Position numbers and translations under genes: made by a program. From positions 13,186,502 through 13,250,501 of the forward strand of contig NC_035170.2 in the NCBI RefSeq assembly GCF_001659605.2: DNA of 64,000 nucleotides, in the 5' to 3' direction. The DNA comes from Manihot esculenta (Eukaryota; Streptophyta; Magnoliopsida; Malpighiales; Euphorbiaceae). Within the stretch, counting starts at the first letter, position 1, and every line of letters starts with the position of its first letter. Positions 1 to 10,824 of this stretch are shown in pieces. Under the pieces are notes generated by a model that saw nothing but the letters and a program-made list of their open reading frames with translations, was not told where the DNA came from and made no database searches.

Positions 1-1056
1 TTTCTCCAAGTTTAGGTCGCCTCCCCTCTCGATCTTCAAGAGGTAAGGGTAGATCTTTAGCTTATCCCATGTTTTAAACAAGTTTTATGAAAGTTTATGG
101 GGTAGAAATGCATGTTTAGGTTAGTTGATTTTTGTTAGGGTTAATGTTGAGTTTATGGATAATGTGTGTTGTATGTGTTTATGCTTTGTATTGTTGTTGG
201 AGTTTAGGATAGTTTGAGACCCCTATATGCTTGTTTGCATGAGTATGCATGTTGTAGAATAGCTAAATGCATGTTTGAAAGGTTTGGGAGGCAAAATGTG
301 CATGAGGAGGCTGAGTTCTGCCACTTTGGAAGAACTCAGGTTCGGCAGCCGAAGGATTTTCGGCTGCCGAACCTGCCAGTGGAGGCAAGCTTTTGGCTGC
401 CGAATCCTGCCCCCGAAAGTTGGACTTTCGGCTTTGGAGAGGAGTTTCGACCGCCGAATGTGCCACCGAACATGCATGAGTTTCGTCTCTAGAAGGGACT
501 TTCGGCTGCCGAAGGTGCCGCCGAAAGTGGCTGAGTTTTGGCTCTAGAGGGACTTTCGGCCGCCGAACCTGCCGCCGAAAGTGCCCTGTTCAGCCTTCCT
601 TTGCATGATTTCTATGATTGTTTTATGATGTTTTAGGGGGTTTTTTGGGGAGTTGTTTAGAGTCATGTTAGTGTATGTTGGTCCCTCATTTGAGTCCACC
701 TGTGTAGGTTCGGACACGAGAAACCGAGGACCCCAGTAGTGAGATAGCTGCTTTAGAGTCTTTTCAGAGCTAGCCTGAGGTGAGTAGAATGACTCTTTAT
801 GTTGCAAAGTAAATAAATGAATTTTGAGCATGTTCATGCATTACGAATGCCATGAGATATATTAGGTTGTTTGCATTAGAATTCACGAATATGTTGCATT
901 GCATAATATGATGTTGATGTGAATGAACTTTGGATGATCCATTAGCCCTCGTATGGAATGATATAATATGATGACGATACGGTATGGAAGTCCAGGAAGA
1001 CCCATTCTACGTCCCTAGCACAATGTAAGAGAATGTCCAGAAAGACCCATTCTACG
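1..1056 (+). repeat. Chromovirus LTR fragment, outer copy (A0)
   Basis: This stretch aligns along its whole length with positions ~1515-2516 of the LTR that starts at 1057. It is an LTR lacking roughly its first 457 bases (off the window edge) and broken at 1056 by the start of another LTR. It carries the palindrome cluster (about 340-585), a leader region with splice-like signals (AG at 14-15, AG|GTAAGG at 41-48, AG|GTGAGT at 778-785) and the start of the GTCCAGGAAGACCCATTCTA minisatellite (about 990-1056). The break with no resumption of LTR text after 5337 suggests that a nested insertion was later resolved by recombination. Confidence 0.85.
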
Positions 1057-1314
1057 TGTAATATCCGGCTAGACTCCGGTATCGGAATTCCTACCGTCCG
1101 GTGGAATCTCGGATGTCGGAAACCTCTAGAAGGGTAAAATCATGTTTTCATAAAATGTTTTCATGTATTTCATGGTTTTTATGAAGAAAGGAATTGAGTT
1201 AAAGTTTTAAAGAAAAGAAAGAAAGAGAATGAAGCAAGGGCCCAGGTTCGGCCGCCGAACATGGGATGCATGCGGAGGCACGTTAGGCCCCCGAAAGTGG
1301 CCTGGCCAGCCACC

Positions 1315-1320
1315 TATAAA
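1315..1320 (+). promoter_or_regulatory. LTR core promoter TATA box (copy A 5' LTR)
   Basis: TATAAA in the context CAGCCACCTATAAAGGGG. The same context recurs at the equivalent place in every chromovirus LTR here (2784, 26589, and on the minus strand at 9107-9112, 37085-37090, 44682-44687, 60121-60126). Transcription would start near 1345, making U3 only ~290 bp and leaving a very long R-U5 leader. Confidence 0.75.
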
Positions 1321-3317
1321 GGGGTCCCCTGTCCGAAATGGGCGAGTTTTCTCTCCCCATTTCCGGCCAAGGTGAGTCTCCGTCCTCCCTTATCGATATT
1401 GTGTTCTTCCTTCAAGTCTCTCATGTTTTTACGAGTTATTTAACTTGGTTTTGAAGATTTTTGGAGCTAAGATCAAGATTTGAAGTTTGGAGACCCCGGA
1501 GCTCTCTTCCTCCATTTCTCAAAGTTTAAGTCGCCTCCCCTCTCGATCTTCAAGAGATAAGGGTAGATCTTTAGCTTATCCCATATTATAAACAAGTTTT
1601 ATGAAAGTTTATGGGGTAGAAATGCATGTTTAGGTTAGTTAATTTTTGTTAAGGGTTAGTGTTGAGTTTATGGATAATGTGTGTTGTATGTGTTTATACT
1701 TTGTGTTGTTGTTGGGGTTTAGGATAGTTTGAGACCCCTATATGCTTGTTTGCATGAGTATGCATGTTGTAGAATAGCTAAATGCATGTTTGAAAGGTTT
1801 GGGAGGCAAAATGTGCATGAGGAGGCTGAGTTCTGCCACTTTGGAAGAACTCAGGTTCGGCAGCCAAAGGACTTTCGGCCGCCGAACCTGCCTTTGGAGG
1901 CAAGCTTTTGGCTGCCGAACCCTGCCCCCGAAAGTTGGACTTTCGGCTCTGGAGGGTAGTTTCAGCCGCCGAAGGTGCCGCCGAACATGCATGAGTTTCG
2001 TCTCTGGAAGGGACTTTCGGCCGCCGAAGGTGCTGCACAAGCGGCTGAGTTTCGGCTCTGGAGGGACTTTCGGCCGCCGAACCTGCCGCCGAAAGTGCCC
2101 TGTTCAGTCTTCCTTTGCTTGATTTCTATGATTGTTTTATGATGTTTTAGGGGGTTTTTTGGGGAGTTGTTTAGAGTCATGTTAGTGTATGTTGGTCCCT
2201 CATTTGAGTCCATCTGTGTAGGTTCGGACCCGAGGAATCGAGGACCCCAGCAGTGAGATAGCTGCTTCAGAGTCTTTTCAGAGCTAGCCTGAGGTGAGTA
2301 GAATGACTCTTTATGTTGTAAAGTAAATAAATGAATTTTGAGCATGTTCATGCATCATGAATGCCATGAGATATATTAGGTTGTTTGCATTAGAATTCAC
2401 GAATATGTTGCATTGCATAATATGATGTTGATGTGGATGAACTTTGGATGATCCATTAGCCCTCGTATGGAATGATATGATGTGATGACGAACGGTATGG
2501 AAGTCCAGGAAGACCCTGTAATACCCGGCTCGAGTCCGGCCTCGGAATTCCTGTCGTTTGGTGGAATCTCGAGAGTCGGAACCCTCGAGAAGGGGAAGAC
2601 ATATGTTTTTGCTTATGTATTTGACTTGTTTGAAGGTTTTAAGTATAAAGGCAATGAGTTTTTGAAAGAAAAGAGCCAAGGGAGAAAATGGCAAGTTCGG
2701 CCGCCGAAGGTGACTTTCGGCCGCCGAACCTTGCATGGTTTCGGATTCACGTTTGGCCGCCGAAGGTGGTCTGGCCAGCCACCTATAAAAGGGTGCCAAG
2801 TCGGTGGAAGGATGATATTTTGCTTCCATCTTCAGCCAGAGGTGAGTCCAACACCCTCCCTAGTTGACTTTCATGATCTTGCTCAAATCGTGTAAGGTTT
2901 TGAAGAGTTTTCATGTGTTTTTGAAGGTTTTGAGAGTTTTGAGCAAAAGAACCAAGTTTTGAAGTTTGGAGAGTTGTGAGGAGATTTCTCCATATCTCCA
3001 TGTTAGGATCACTTGATCTCTTATTTGGAAGAGGTAAGTCAAGATCCAGAACCTCTTTTACTGATTTTTGAAGGTTTTATGGGAGTTGTATGGATAGTAT
3101 GCATGAATAGGGTTTTGGTTGAGGTTTTGCATGATTTTGTGTTTAAGCATGTTTAAGTGTTGTTTTTATGTTTCTTGGAGTATACGTGAGTTTTAGGCCC
3201 TTTTATGCATGTTTTATGGTATGTGCTAGTTGGGAGTAGTTGATATGCATGTTGGGTAAGTTTGGGGGAAAGGTTTGCATGAAACAGAGCAGGGTTCTGC
3301 CCAGCGGGCAAAACCAG

Positions 3318-3540
3318 GTTCGGCCGCCGAACCCCTTGTGGAGGCAGTTTCGGCTGCCAAAGCTTGCCCCCGAAACTTGGGACTTTCATCTCTGGAGGCA
3401 AGGTTCGGCCGCCGAAAGTGCCGCCGAAGGTTGAGTTTCGTCTCTGGACGAGACTTTCGGCTGCCGAAGGTGCCGCCGAACATGCATGAGTTTCGTCTCT
3501 GGAGGGGGGTTTCGGCCGCCGAACCTGCCGCCGAAAGTGC
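3318..3540 (+). repeat. TTCGGCNGCCGAA palindrome cluster in solo LTR B
   Basis: A run of near-exact copies of the 13-bp palindrome and half-sites (GCCGCCGAA), joined by spacers such as TTTCGTCTCTGGA. The same arrangement recurs in all family-1 LTRs. It lies between the second predicted leader donor (GGAAGAG|GTAAGT near 3030) and the next predicted acceptor (CACCTGTGTAG near 3640). Confidence 0.85.
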
Positions 3541-3889
3541 CCTGTCCAGCTTTCTTTTGCATGTTTTATGTGATTGTTTGGGGATCTTTTAGAGGGTTTT
3601 TGGGGAGTTTCTTGGTCCCTCATTTGAGTCCACCTGTGTAGGTACGGACCAGAGGAACCCCAGAGAGCAGCAGTGAGCACTATTTCAGAACCTACAGAGT
3701 GAGTACAAAGTCAGCCAGAGGTGAGTGGAACTTCTCTTTTCAGAACTAAACTGCTTTGAGCATATGTCATGTATCATAAGATTATTGTAGGATGTTTGCA
3801 TTAGTTTCACGAAGATGACGCATTGCATAATACGATGTATATGAGGCTGTGGATAGACCAAGGCGACTCCAATAGCCCAAGCTCTGTTA

Positions 3890-4042
3890 TAAGACCTGGC
3901 CGGGCCAGGCAGCCATCTGTAGGTAAGACCTGACTAGAGCAGGCAGCAGAGATAGTAAGACCTGGCTGGGCCAGGCAGGCAGAGTTGTAAGACCTGGCTG
4001 GGCTAGGCAGATTGAGGTTGTAAGACCTGGCTAGGCCAGGCA
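3890..4042 (+). repeat. Minisatellite TAAGACCTGGCTGGGCCAGG, five units
   Basis: Five imperfect copies of a unit containing the near-palindrome CCTGGCTGGGCCAGG, spaced about 30-36 bases apart. It occupies the LTR position at which the other subfamilies carry different minisatellites. Confidence 0.85.
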
Positions 4043-5340
4043 TCCTTTCAGTTGGATTTTTGGTGGTCATGTCTATCCCTGAGATGATGTGATGTAGTGC
4101 ATTCCATGAGATCATGTTTTCAAATTATGGTTTCTAGTTCTGCTCATTGGGCTTGTATAGCTAATCCCTCTCCCCTATCCCCCAGGTTTGCAGGTTCAGA
4201 GTCCAGAGGGAGTCCAGCAGGGTTTGCAAGAAGCAGAGTTATGTAATAGCTAGTGTGGACATGTACATGTAAAGAGATAATGTATAGTGTGTAGCTTTGT
4301 GCTTGACTTATAAGAGTTGTAATCCCTTGTTGTAGACACATGATCAGTTTATGTATGTTTCTTTTATTGTTAATGAATATGACAAAACCAGGCTTAACAT
4401 TATGAGTTGATAGACCAGAAATAGTGCATGCACAGGTTAAGCCCTGGAGGAAAGTAAAGGTTTAATGGTTTAACAGAAAATGTATGATCATGTATGGGAT
4501 TTCACAGGTACACAGACAGTATAACAGGCTTACTACGGGTCCCGGCGACCTTAAGTCGATCTGGATCCTAGTGCCGGCAGCAGTTCGGTTTCCGGGCTGT
4601 TACAGACCCATTCTACGTCCCTGACACAATGTAAGAGAAAGTCCAGGAAGACCCATTCTACATCCCTGGCATATTGGAATGTTATGATATATTATGTAAG
4701 GGAAAGACCAAGACCCATTCTATGTTCTGGCACTATTGGATATGTAGAAGGCTATTGGTGACAAGTTCATCCTTAATGTGATTTGTATGTGATGTGATGC
4801 ATTTCATGAAAGCATGAGTTTTAATATAATGTTTTACTATTCTGCTCCCTGGGCTCTAATAGCTCACCCCATTCCCTTAACCCCAAGGTTTGCAGGTACG
4901 GGATAGACCAGGAAGTCAGCAAGGGTAAAGAAGTCATGTTTTATGTAATAGTTAGATGTGGACATGTATTGTAAAATGTTATAATATGATGTAATGTAAA
5001 GAACTATTTTGAGGATAGAATTGTGCTTGGCCCTAGTGTATGTTAATCCATTTTTGGTACATGATGTTTTAATGATGTATATGTAAACCAAGCTTAATGT
5101 ATGATATGTTACCCCATTGGAACATTTGATGAGGGCTCCAGTGTGGGGTTTTATGGTTATGAGTTTGTGCATGCACAGATTAAGCTTGGTAAATGAAAGA
5201 AAAACTTTAAAGTTTTATGTATTTGTATGGGATTTAGCAGGTATACAGGATGTATGTTAGGCTTGCTATGGGTCCCAGCGACCTTAAGTCGATCTGGATC
5301 CTACCGCCGGTAGCGGTCCAGTTTCCGGGTCGTTACAGAT

Positions 5341-5352
5341 TGGTATTAGAGC
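5341..5352 (+). other. Primer-binding site of copy A (tRNA-iMet type)
   Basis: TGGTATTAGAGC three bases after the LTR end. Copies C and D have the canonical TGGTATCAGAGC, complementary to the 3' end of initiator tRNA-Met, so this copy has one C-to-T change. It would prime minus-strand DNA synthesis. Confidence 0.85.
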
Positions 5353-5597
5353 CAGGTTCATATGGTCGGACCTAGAGAGTGTCGGGCTCATAGATGTTAT
5401 AGAAGGGCAAGCACAATAGGAAAAATCATGTCCACTAGGATAGGATATAGAGTCCTGTCTTGAATAATGATGATATGCATGTACATAATTGATGATATGC
5501 TATGTATGTGATGTATGTGATATAGGTTCATGTGTTTCCACATGAACCATTTGGTGCTAATGTTTTATGTGATGTGTGCTGTTTTTCAGTAAGCAAG

Positions 5598-7159
5598 ATG
5601 AGAGGAACTCGTCAATCTGCACGATTGACTGGAGTACCACCTAAGGATGAGGGCACGGATGCCCGTCCTCCTGCTTTGCCTAGGGCAATGTCCTGTAGGT
5701 CGAGTAGGGAGAGAGTGTCAAGGGACCCTAGAAGGTCTTTTGATGTGAGCAGAAGAGGAACAGTTCAAGGTGGAGTGTCAGAAGATGTGGGGGATGATAT
5801 GGATGTGGATCAGAGGAGGGATGGCAGTCTTGGTATGAGCATGTCTAAAGAGGGCATGGGAGAGTCTCAGGGAGGCACTCAGGCCTCGGGGTTTGTTCAA
5901 CCACCCCAATACCCACCCTTTTCACAGAATCCTGGGTATTCGATGGGAGGTACATCGGATTACCCCAGTTTTAACCCTTATCCTTCTTACATGCCATACC
6001 CACCTTTCTACCCACCATACCCACAGTACTCTATGTACCCACCCCCATCTTTCTATCCAGGTACAACAAACCCTAATCCAGGGGATATTGCACCTCCTCC
6101 ACCACCAGTAGAACCTATGGTCCTAGAAGTCCAAGCACCTAAACCTAGCTCATCTGGAGGAAGCAAGGTCAAGATGACCGACTACTTGAAGTTGGATGCT
6201 CCTAAGTATGAAACAGGTGATGATCCGTTTGAGTACCTCAGGACGGTCAAGATGATAACAGATGAGTTGGGGGCAGATGATAGTAGAGCCATTCAAATGG
6301 CTGGGTTCACACTGAAATGTAAGAAGGCCCAAGAGTGGTTTAAAAACTATGTGAACCCGAGGTTGGATAGTCTATCATGGGAAGAGTTTGCTAATGAGTT
6401 TGCAGGATGGGCTTTCCCTGATAGCTCAAGGGAGTTGAAGATGATTGAGTTTGAGCAGCTAAGACAGACGGAGGAGATGAGTGTAGATGAGTACACAGAT
6501 AAGTTCTTAGAGCTGTTGCCGTTTGCAGGGCAAAATCTTGACACAGACCAGAAGAAGGCTAGGAGGTATATCATGAAGCTTCATTCCAGATATTCCTCCT
6601 TGATCCAATCAGCAGAGAGGGAGAGCTTCCATGCTATAGTGGATATGGCCCGGAGGATGGAGGCTAGTGCAATAATCGAACGAAAAGTTAAATAGGCAGT
6701 GGCACAGTCTTATGGTTCCAAGACCCCAGGTGGGGGAAAGTTAGACCCTTCTTCTTTGAGTACAGCAGCTTCAGGTAGTAAAAGGTGGGCTAATACTACC
6801 AAGAAGCCAAAGAAGAACAAGTTCTGGAATAAGATAAAGTCAGGTCTGGGATTAGGAGGTGGCTCGAGCTCAGGTGCAGACAGTGCAGTATGTATGAAGT
6901 GTGGGAAGCCGCACAAGGGAGTATGTCGATTTGGGACGACAGCCTGCTTCAGATGTGAATAGGAGGGACACATGGCACGGGAGTGTCCTAGAGCAGCTTA
7001 TATGGCACAGTCCCAGCAGACAGCTTTTGGTAGTGTGGCTTAGCCAGTAGCTCCAGCCGCGACTCAGGCCAGTGGCAGAGGCAGAGGAAGAGGGGCAGCC
7101 TCTTCTTCAGTGGGTTTCAGAGGTGAAGGTCCATAAGCTCCAGCACGGATCTTCACGAT
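5598..7159 (+). pseudogene. gag of chromovirus copy A (broken, 3' cut)
   Basis: This is a capsid/nucleocapsid polyprotein. I take the start at 5598 (MRGTRQSARL) because this point is conserved in copy D, although an upstream in-frame ATG exists at 5532. The order is a basic N-terminus, a Pro/Tyr-rich stretch (~5900-6110, PPFY-type motifs), then the retrotransposon gag domain (about 6170-6690, with EWFKNY and EEFANEF motifs). It ends with a Cys-rich nucleocapsid segment (CMKCGKPHKGVC, then CFRC...EGHMAREC). Stops interrupt it at 6693, ~6960, ~7042 and ~7135; the first three are CAG-to-TAG compared with copies C and D. Reading is cut at 7159 by the LTR of copy C. The pol half lies at 22912. Confidence 0.9.
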
Positions 7160-7799
7160 TATAACGACCCGAAAATTGGACCGCTACCGGCGCTAGGATC
7201 CAGATCCGCTTAAGGCCGCCGGGACCCGTAGCTAGCCAAACATTCATCCTGTGAACCTGTTTAATCCCATACATGATCAACAACATACATAAAAAATTTT
7301 GAACTTTTCTTTCCATTCAATCACCAAACTCAACCTGTGCATGCACTATACATAATCATACTCATCAACCCACACTGGAGTCCTCAACAATGCTCCAATG
7401 GGGTAATATACATACATTAAGTTTGGTTTACAATAATCATCATTAAACATTACGATCATGTACTAGAAAGGGATTAACATAATACTACGGTCAAGCACAA
7501 CTCTAAACTTTCATAAGCATCATTACATAACATTTCTATATCATACTTTTACATTACATCATATCCATGTTCACATCTAGCTATTACATAACACATGACT
7601 CTACTCCTGCTGACCTCCTGGTCTACCCTGTACCTGGAAACCTGGGGGTTAAGGGAGAGGGGTGAGCTTCTAGAGCCCAGTGAGCAGAATAATAAAACAT
7701 AGTATTTAAAACATATGATAACATGGAATGCGTCACAACACAAACAAATCACATCAATGATGAACTTGTCACCATTTAACCCTCCATACAGTCTAATCA

Positions 7800-7940
7800 T
7801 GCCAAGGGCGTAGTGCAGGCACGCCTGGACTTCCATAGCATAACATACATATCTAATAATGCCGGGGGCGTAGTGCAGGCATGCCCGGACTTTCTCTTAC
7901 ATAGTGCCAAGGGCGTAGTGCAGGCACGCCTGGACTTCCA
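7800..7940 (-). repeat. Minisatellite with GGGCGTAGTGCAGGC core, three units
   Basis: Three imperfect units at about 7801, 7860 and 7905, each with the core GGGCGTAGTGCAGGC followed by CCTGGACTT or a variant. It is positionally equivalent to unrelated or diverged minisatellites in solo LTR B, copy A and copy F. Confidence 0.8.
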
Positions 7941-8337
7941 TATCATATCATCATGTCATAACATATGAGGCCTAATGGATCATCCAACAATCATCCACAT
8001 CAACAACATAATATGCAATGCAACATATTCGTGAATTCTAATGCAAGCATCCTAATATATCTCATGGCATTCATGATGCGTGAATCATGCTAAAATTTTC
8101 ATTATTTGCTTTGAAACATAAAGAGTTATTCCACTCACCTTTGGCTAGCTCTGACAGACACTGAAGCAGCTGACTCACTGCTGGGGTCCTCGGTTCCTCG
8201 GGTCTGAACCTACACAGGTGGACTCAAATGAGGGACCTAACATACATAAACATGACTCTAAAATACTTCCCAAAAACCCCCTAAAACACCTTAAAATAAT
8301 CACATAAATCATGCAAAGGAGGGCTGAACAGGGCACT

Positions 8338-8592
8338 TTCGGCGGCAGGTTCGGCGGCCGAAAGGCCCTCCAGAGCCGAAAGCCATGCACCTTCGGCGGC
8401 ACTTTCGGCGGCCGAAGGTTCCCTCTAGAGACGAAACTCATGCATGTTCGGCGGCACTTTCGGCGGCCGAAACTCCCCTCCAGAGCCGAAAGTCCACTTT
8501 CGGGGGCAGGGTTCGGCAGCCGATACATGCTACCAAAGGCAGGTTCGGCGGCCGAAAGAACCTTCGGCTGCCGAACCTGAGTTCTTCCCAAA
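8338..8592 (-). repeat. TTCGGCNGCCGAA palindrome cluster in copy C LTR
   Basis: Seven or more palindromes or half-sites in ~250 bp, with spacers containing TCCAGAGCCGAAAG and CTAGAGACGAAA. Short reading frames that cross it (SAAE, FGGR and RPPN-type repeats) are by-products of the repeat. Confidence 0.88.
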
Positions 8593-9106
8593 GGGCAGAA
8601 ACTCAACCTCTCTATGCATAAAATCCTCCTAACACATTCAATCAAGCATTTTCCTATTCTACAACATGCATACTCAAGCATACAAGCTCCTAGGGGCTTC
8701 AAACTATCCTAAACCCCATCTACAACAACTCAAACATACTTAGCCAACATACATTGCTCATGAACACACATTTAACCATAAACTCAACATAAACCTACAC
8801 ATGCATTTCTACCCCATAAATCCTCATGAAACTCGCTTAAAACATATAATGAGCTAAAGATCGACTCTTACCTTTTGAAGATCTAGAGAAAGTGTGACCT
8901 AACTTGGAGATTTGGGGAAGATGGGTTCCTGAGGTCTCCAAGCTTCACAACTTCGATCTAAGCTCGAAATCTTCAAAACCAAGTTAAAATCCATAAGAAA
9001 TCATGAAAACTCGAAGGAAGAAGCTCAAAATCAACAAGGGACGGCGGAAAGCTCACCTTGGCCGAAAATGGGGAGAAAAGCTCGCCCATTCGGACATGGG
9101 GACCCC

Positions 9107-9112
9107 TTTATA
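9107..9112 (-). promoter_or_regulatory. LTR TATA box (copy C 3' LTR)
   Basis: TATAAA on the minus strand in the family context CCACCTATAAAGGGGTCCC, ~320 bases from the LTR start. Confidence 0.7.
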
Positions 9113-9430
9113 GGTGGCTGGCCAAGCCACTTTCGGGGGCCTAACGTGCCTCCGCATGCATGCCATGTTCGGCGGCCGAACCTGGACTTCCCTCACTTAT
9201 GCCTTCGGGGGCCTAAAGCACTCCCAAAGTGCATGCACGTTCGGCGGTCGGACCTGAATCTTCCTCTAAGGCTATTTTCATTCAAAACTCAATTTCCTTT
9301 TTACTTAAAATCATAAAATTACATTAAATCATTTCATAAAAACATGATTTTACCCTTCTAGAGGTTTCCGACATCCGAGATTCCATCGGACGGTTGGAAT
9401 TCCAATACCGGAGTCTAGCCGGGTATTACA

Positions 9431-9446
9431 TTCTTCCCCCCTTAAG
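9431..9446 (-). other. Polypurine tract of copy C
   Basis: The minus strand reads CTTAAGGGGGGAAGAA immediately before the 3' LTR. This is the usual plus-strand priming site, and the same tract precedes the 3' LTRs of copies A, D and F. Confidence 0.85.
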
Positions 9447-9531
9447 AACATTCGTCCCCGAATGTTCACCAAACAAATACATGGCATAGCATAAAACATA
9501 AACATTCATACAAAGCACAAAAAAACTCACC

Positions 9532-10824
9532 TTAGAATAGATGAGGATATTGCTGGAGCATGGACTCCCGTGTCTCCCAGGTGCACTCTTCGATGTTGTG
9601 GTGATTCCAAAGGACTTTCACCATCGGGATCTCCTTGTTTCTCATCTTTCTGATCTGAGTGTCAAGAATCCGTACTGGTTGTTCAACATAAGTGAGATCC
9701 TCTTGGATCTCCATATCAGGCTCATTAAGAACCTTACCCGGATCTGACACAAACTTTCGTAGCATAGAAACATGGAAAACCGGATGGATTCTCTCCATTG
9801 AAGCAGGTAAATCTAGCTTATATGATACATTCCCAATCTTTTGCAAGATCTCAAAGGGTCCGATGTACCGTGGAGCTAGCTTACCTTTCTTCCCAAACCG
9901 AATCACCCCTTTCATTGGAGACACCTTGAGCAATACCAAATCCCCTTCCTGAAACTCAACTTGCCTTCTGCGGACATCTGCATAACTCTTTTGCCTGCTT
10001 GCAGCAGTCTTGATCCTTTCTCTGATTATGGGCACCACTCTGCTGGTGATCTCTACAAGCTCAGGCCCTGCCAAGGCCTTTTCTCCAACTTCTTCCCAAC
10101 AGACAGGCGACCTGCACTTCCTTCCATACAAAGCTTCATATGGGGCCATCCCTATGCTGGCATGATGGCTGTTATTGTAGGCAAACTCCACTAAAGGTAG
10201 ATGCTGCCTCCAAGAACCGCCAAAATCCAGCACACACATTCTGAGCATATCCTCTATTGTCTGGATGGTCCTCTCTGATTGTCCATCCGTCTGTGGATGG
10301 AAAGCAGTGCTAAAATCCAACCTGGTACCCACAGCGTTCTGCAGACTCCGCCAAAACCTGGAGGTAAACTGGGGCCCTCGATCAGACACTATTAAAACAA
10401 GAACCCCATGCAGCCTGACGATCTCATCAACGTACACCTGCGTCAACTTGTCCACAGAATAGCCACTCCTGACAGGGATGAAGTGAGTAGATTTGGTCAG
10501 TCTATCCACAATCACCCATATAGAGTCCAATCTGTTGGACGTTGCCGGTAACCCCACCACGAAGTCCATAGCTATATTCTCCCATTTCCACTCTGGAATA
10601 GGTAGTGGGTTAAGCATTCCAGCCGGCTTCTGATGTTCCAGCTTCACCCTCTAACACACTTCGCAGGCTGACACAAACTGTGCCACTTCTTTCTTCATAG
10701 CTGGCCACCAATATACTTTCTTCAGATCTTGATACATCTTGGTGGCTCCGGGGTGAACGTTGTATCTGGCATTATGAGCCTCTCTCATAATGTCTCCCTT
10801 CAGTTCTACGTCATCTGGTACACA
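9532..10824 (-). pseudogene. Integrase with chromodomain, copy C (broken)
   Basis: The integrase inserts the cDNA into chromatin. It begins with the zinc-binding region (HNARY, CEVC; H2C2 type). The catalytic core follows with D in [10 protein letters not shown] in SDRGPQF and E in QSERTI, then a GPF module (RYIGPFEIL). The C-terminus resembles a group II chromodomain, with VLWNHH, EECTWE and a terminal YPHLF, which is why I place the family with Tekay/Del chromoviruses. Stops interrupt the N-terminal part at 10648-10650 (CAG-to-TAG) and near 10826 (TTG-to-TAG). The rest, 371 codons, is open to the natural stop. Confidence 0.92.

Larger units (their letters stand above)
2517..4604 (+). mobile_element. 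Solo LTR of a second chromovirus subfamily (B)
   Basis: A complete LTR (TGTAATACCCGGC ... CGGGCTGTTACA, 2088 bp) with no internal region. It is flanked by perfect 5-bp target duplications GACCC at 2512-2516 and 4605-4609, and the interrupted LTR text resumes directly after it. This is the classic product of LTR-LTR recombination. It shares the plan of family 1 (TATA at 2784-2790, palindrome cluster ~3318-3535, conserved leader signals) but much of its body differs. Its minisatellite is wholly different (3890-4042), so it is a separate subfamily. Confidence 0.93.
1057..5337 (+). repeat. 5' LTR of chromovirus copy A, interrupted by a solo LTR
   Basis: It starts TGTAATATCCGG and ends GGGTCGTTACA, followed after three bases by a primer-binding site, so it is a 5' LTR. 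Without the nested solo LTR (2517-4604) and one 5-bp target repeat it is ~2.19 kb, close to the 2205-bp 3' LTR at 26312-28516. A TATA box lies ~258 bases in. The GT of the second leader donor is mutated to AT at 1557, unlike in the sister LTRs. The five bases before it (CTACG) do not match the five after the 3' LTR (ATGTA), so the two LTRs probably derive from different insertions. Confidence 0.85.
7160..9430 (-). repeat. 3' LTR of chromovirus copy C
   Basis: On the minus strand it runs from TGTAATACCCGG (at 9430) to GGGTCGTTATA (at 7160). The last dinucleotide is TA where sister LTRs have CA, a terminal mutation. Its length is 2271 bp. It follows the polypurine tract and integrase of the minus-strand element, so it is the 3' LTR. 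It contains a TATA box, the palindrome cluster (about 8338-8590) and three units of a GGGCGTAGTGCAGGC minisatellite (7800-7940). The target-site bases ACGAT at 7155-7159 have lost their partner through the later deletion. Confidence 0.92.

Noticed and set aside
318..600. Palindrome clusters as a CRISPR-like array
   Set aside because: Units are a palindrome with variable short spacers inside LTRs of a plant retrotransposon; no Cas genes, no regular repeat-spacer length, wrong kind of genome.
214..837. Many overlapping frames on both strands through the palindrome clusters (also at 8175-8702, 15831-16173, 36256-36751, 43707-44287)
   Set aside because: They arise because TTCGGCNGCCGAA and its neighbours lack stops in several frames; the SAAE, FGGR and RPPN repeats are translations of the DNA palindrome in LTR leader DNA, with no domain and no conserved start.
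4864..5172. 102-codon minus-strand frame in the LTR of copy A (and its kin at 4144-4341 and 7549-7836)
   Set aside because: Antisense LTR sequence without domains; not conserved as a frame in the other LTR copies.
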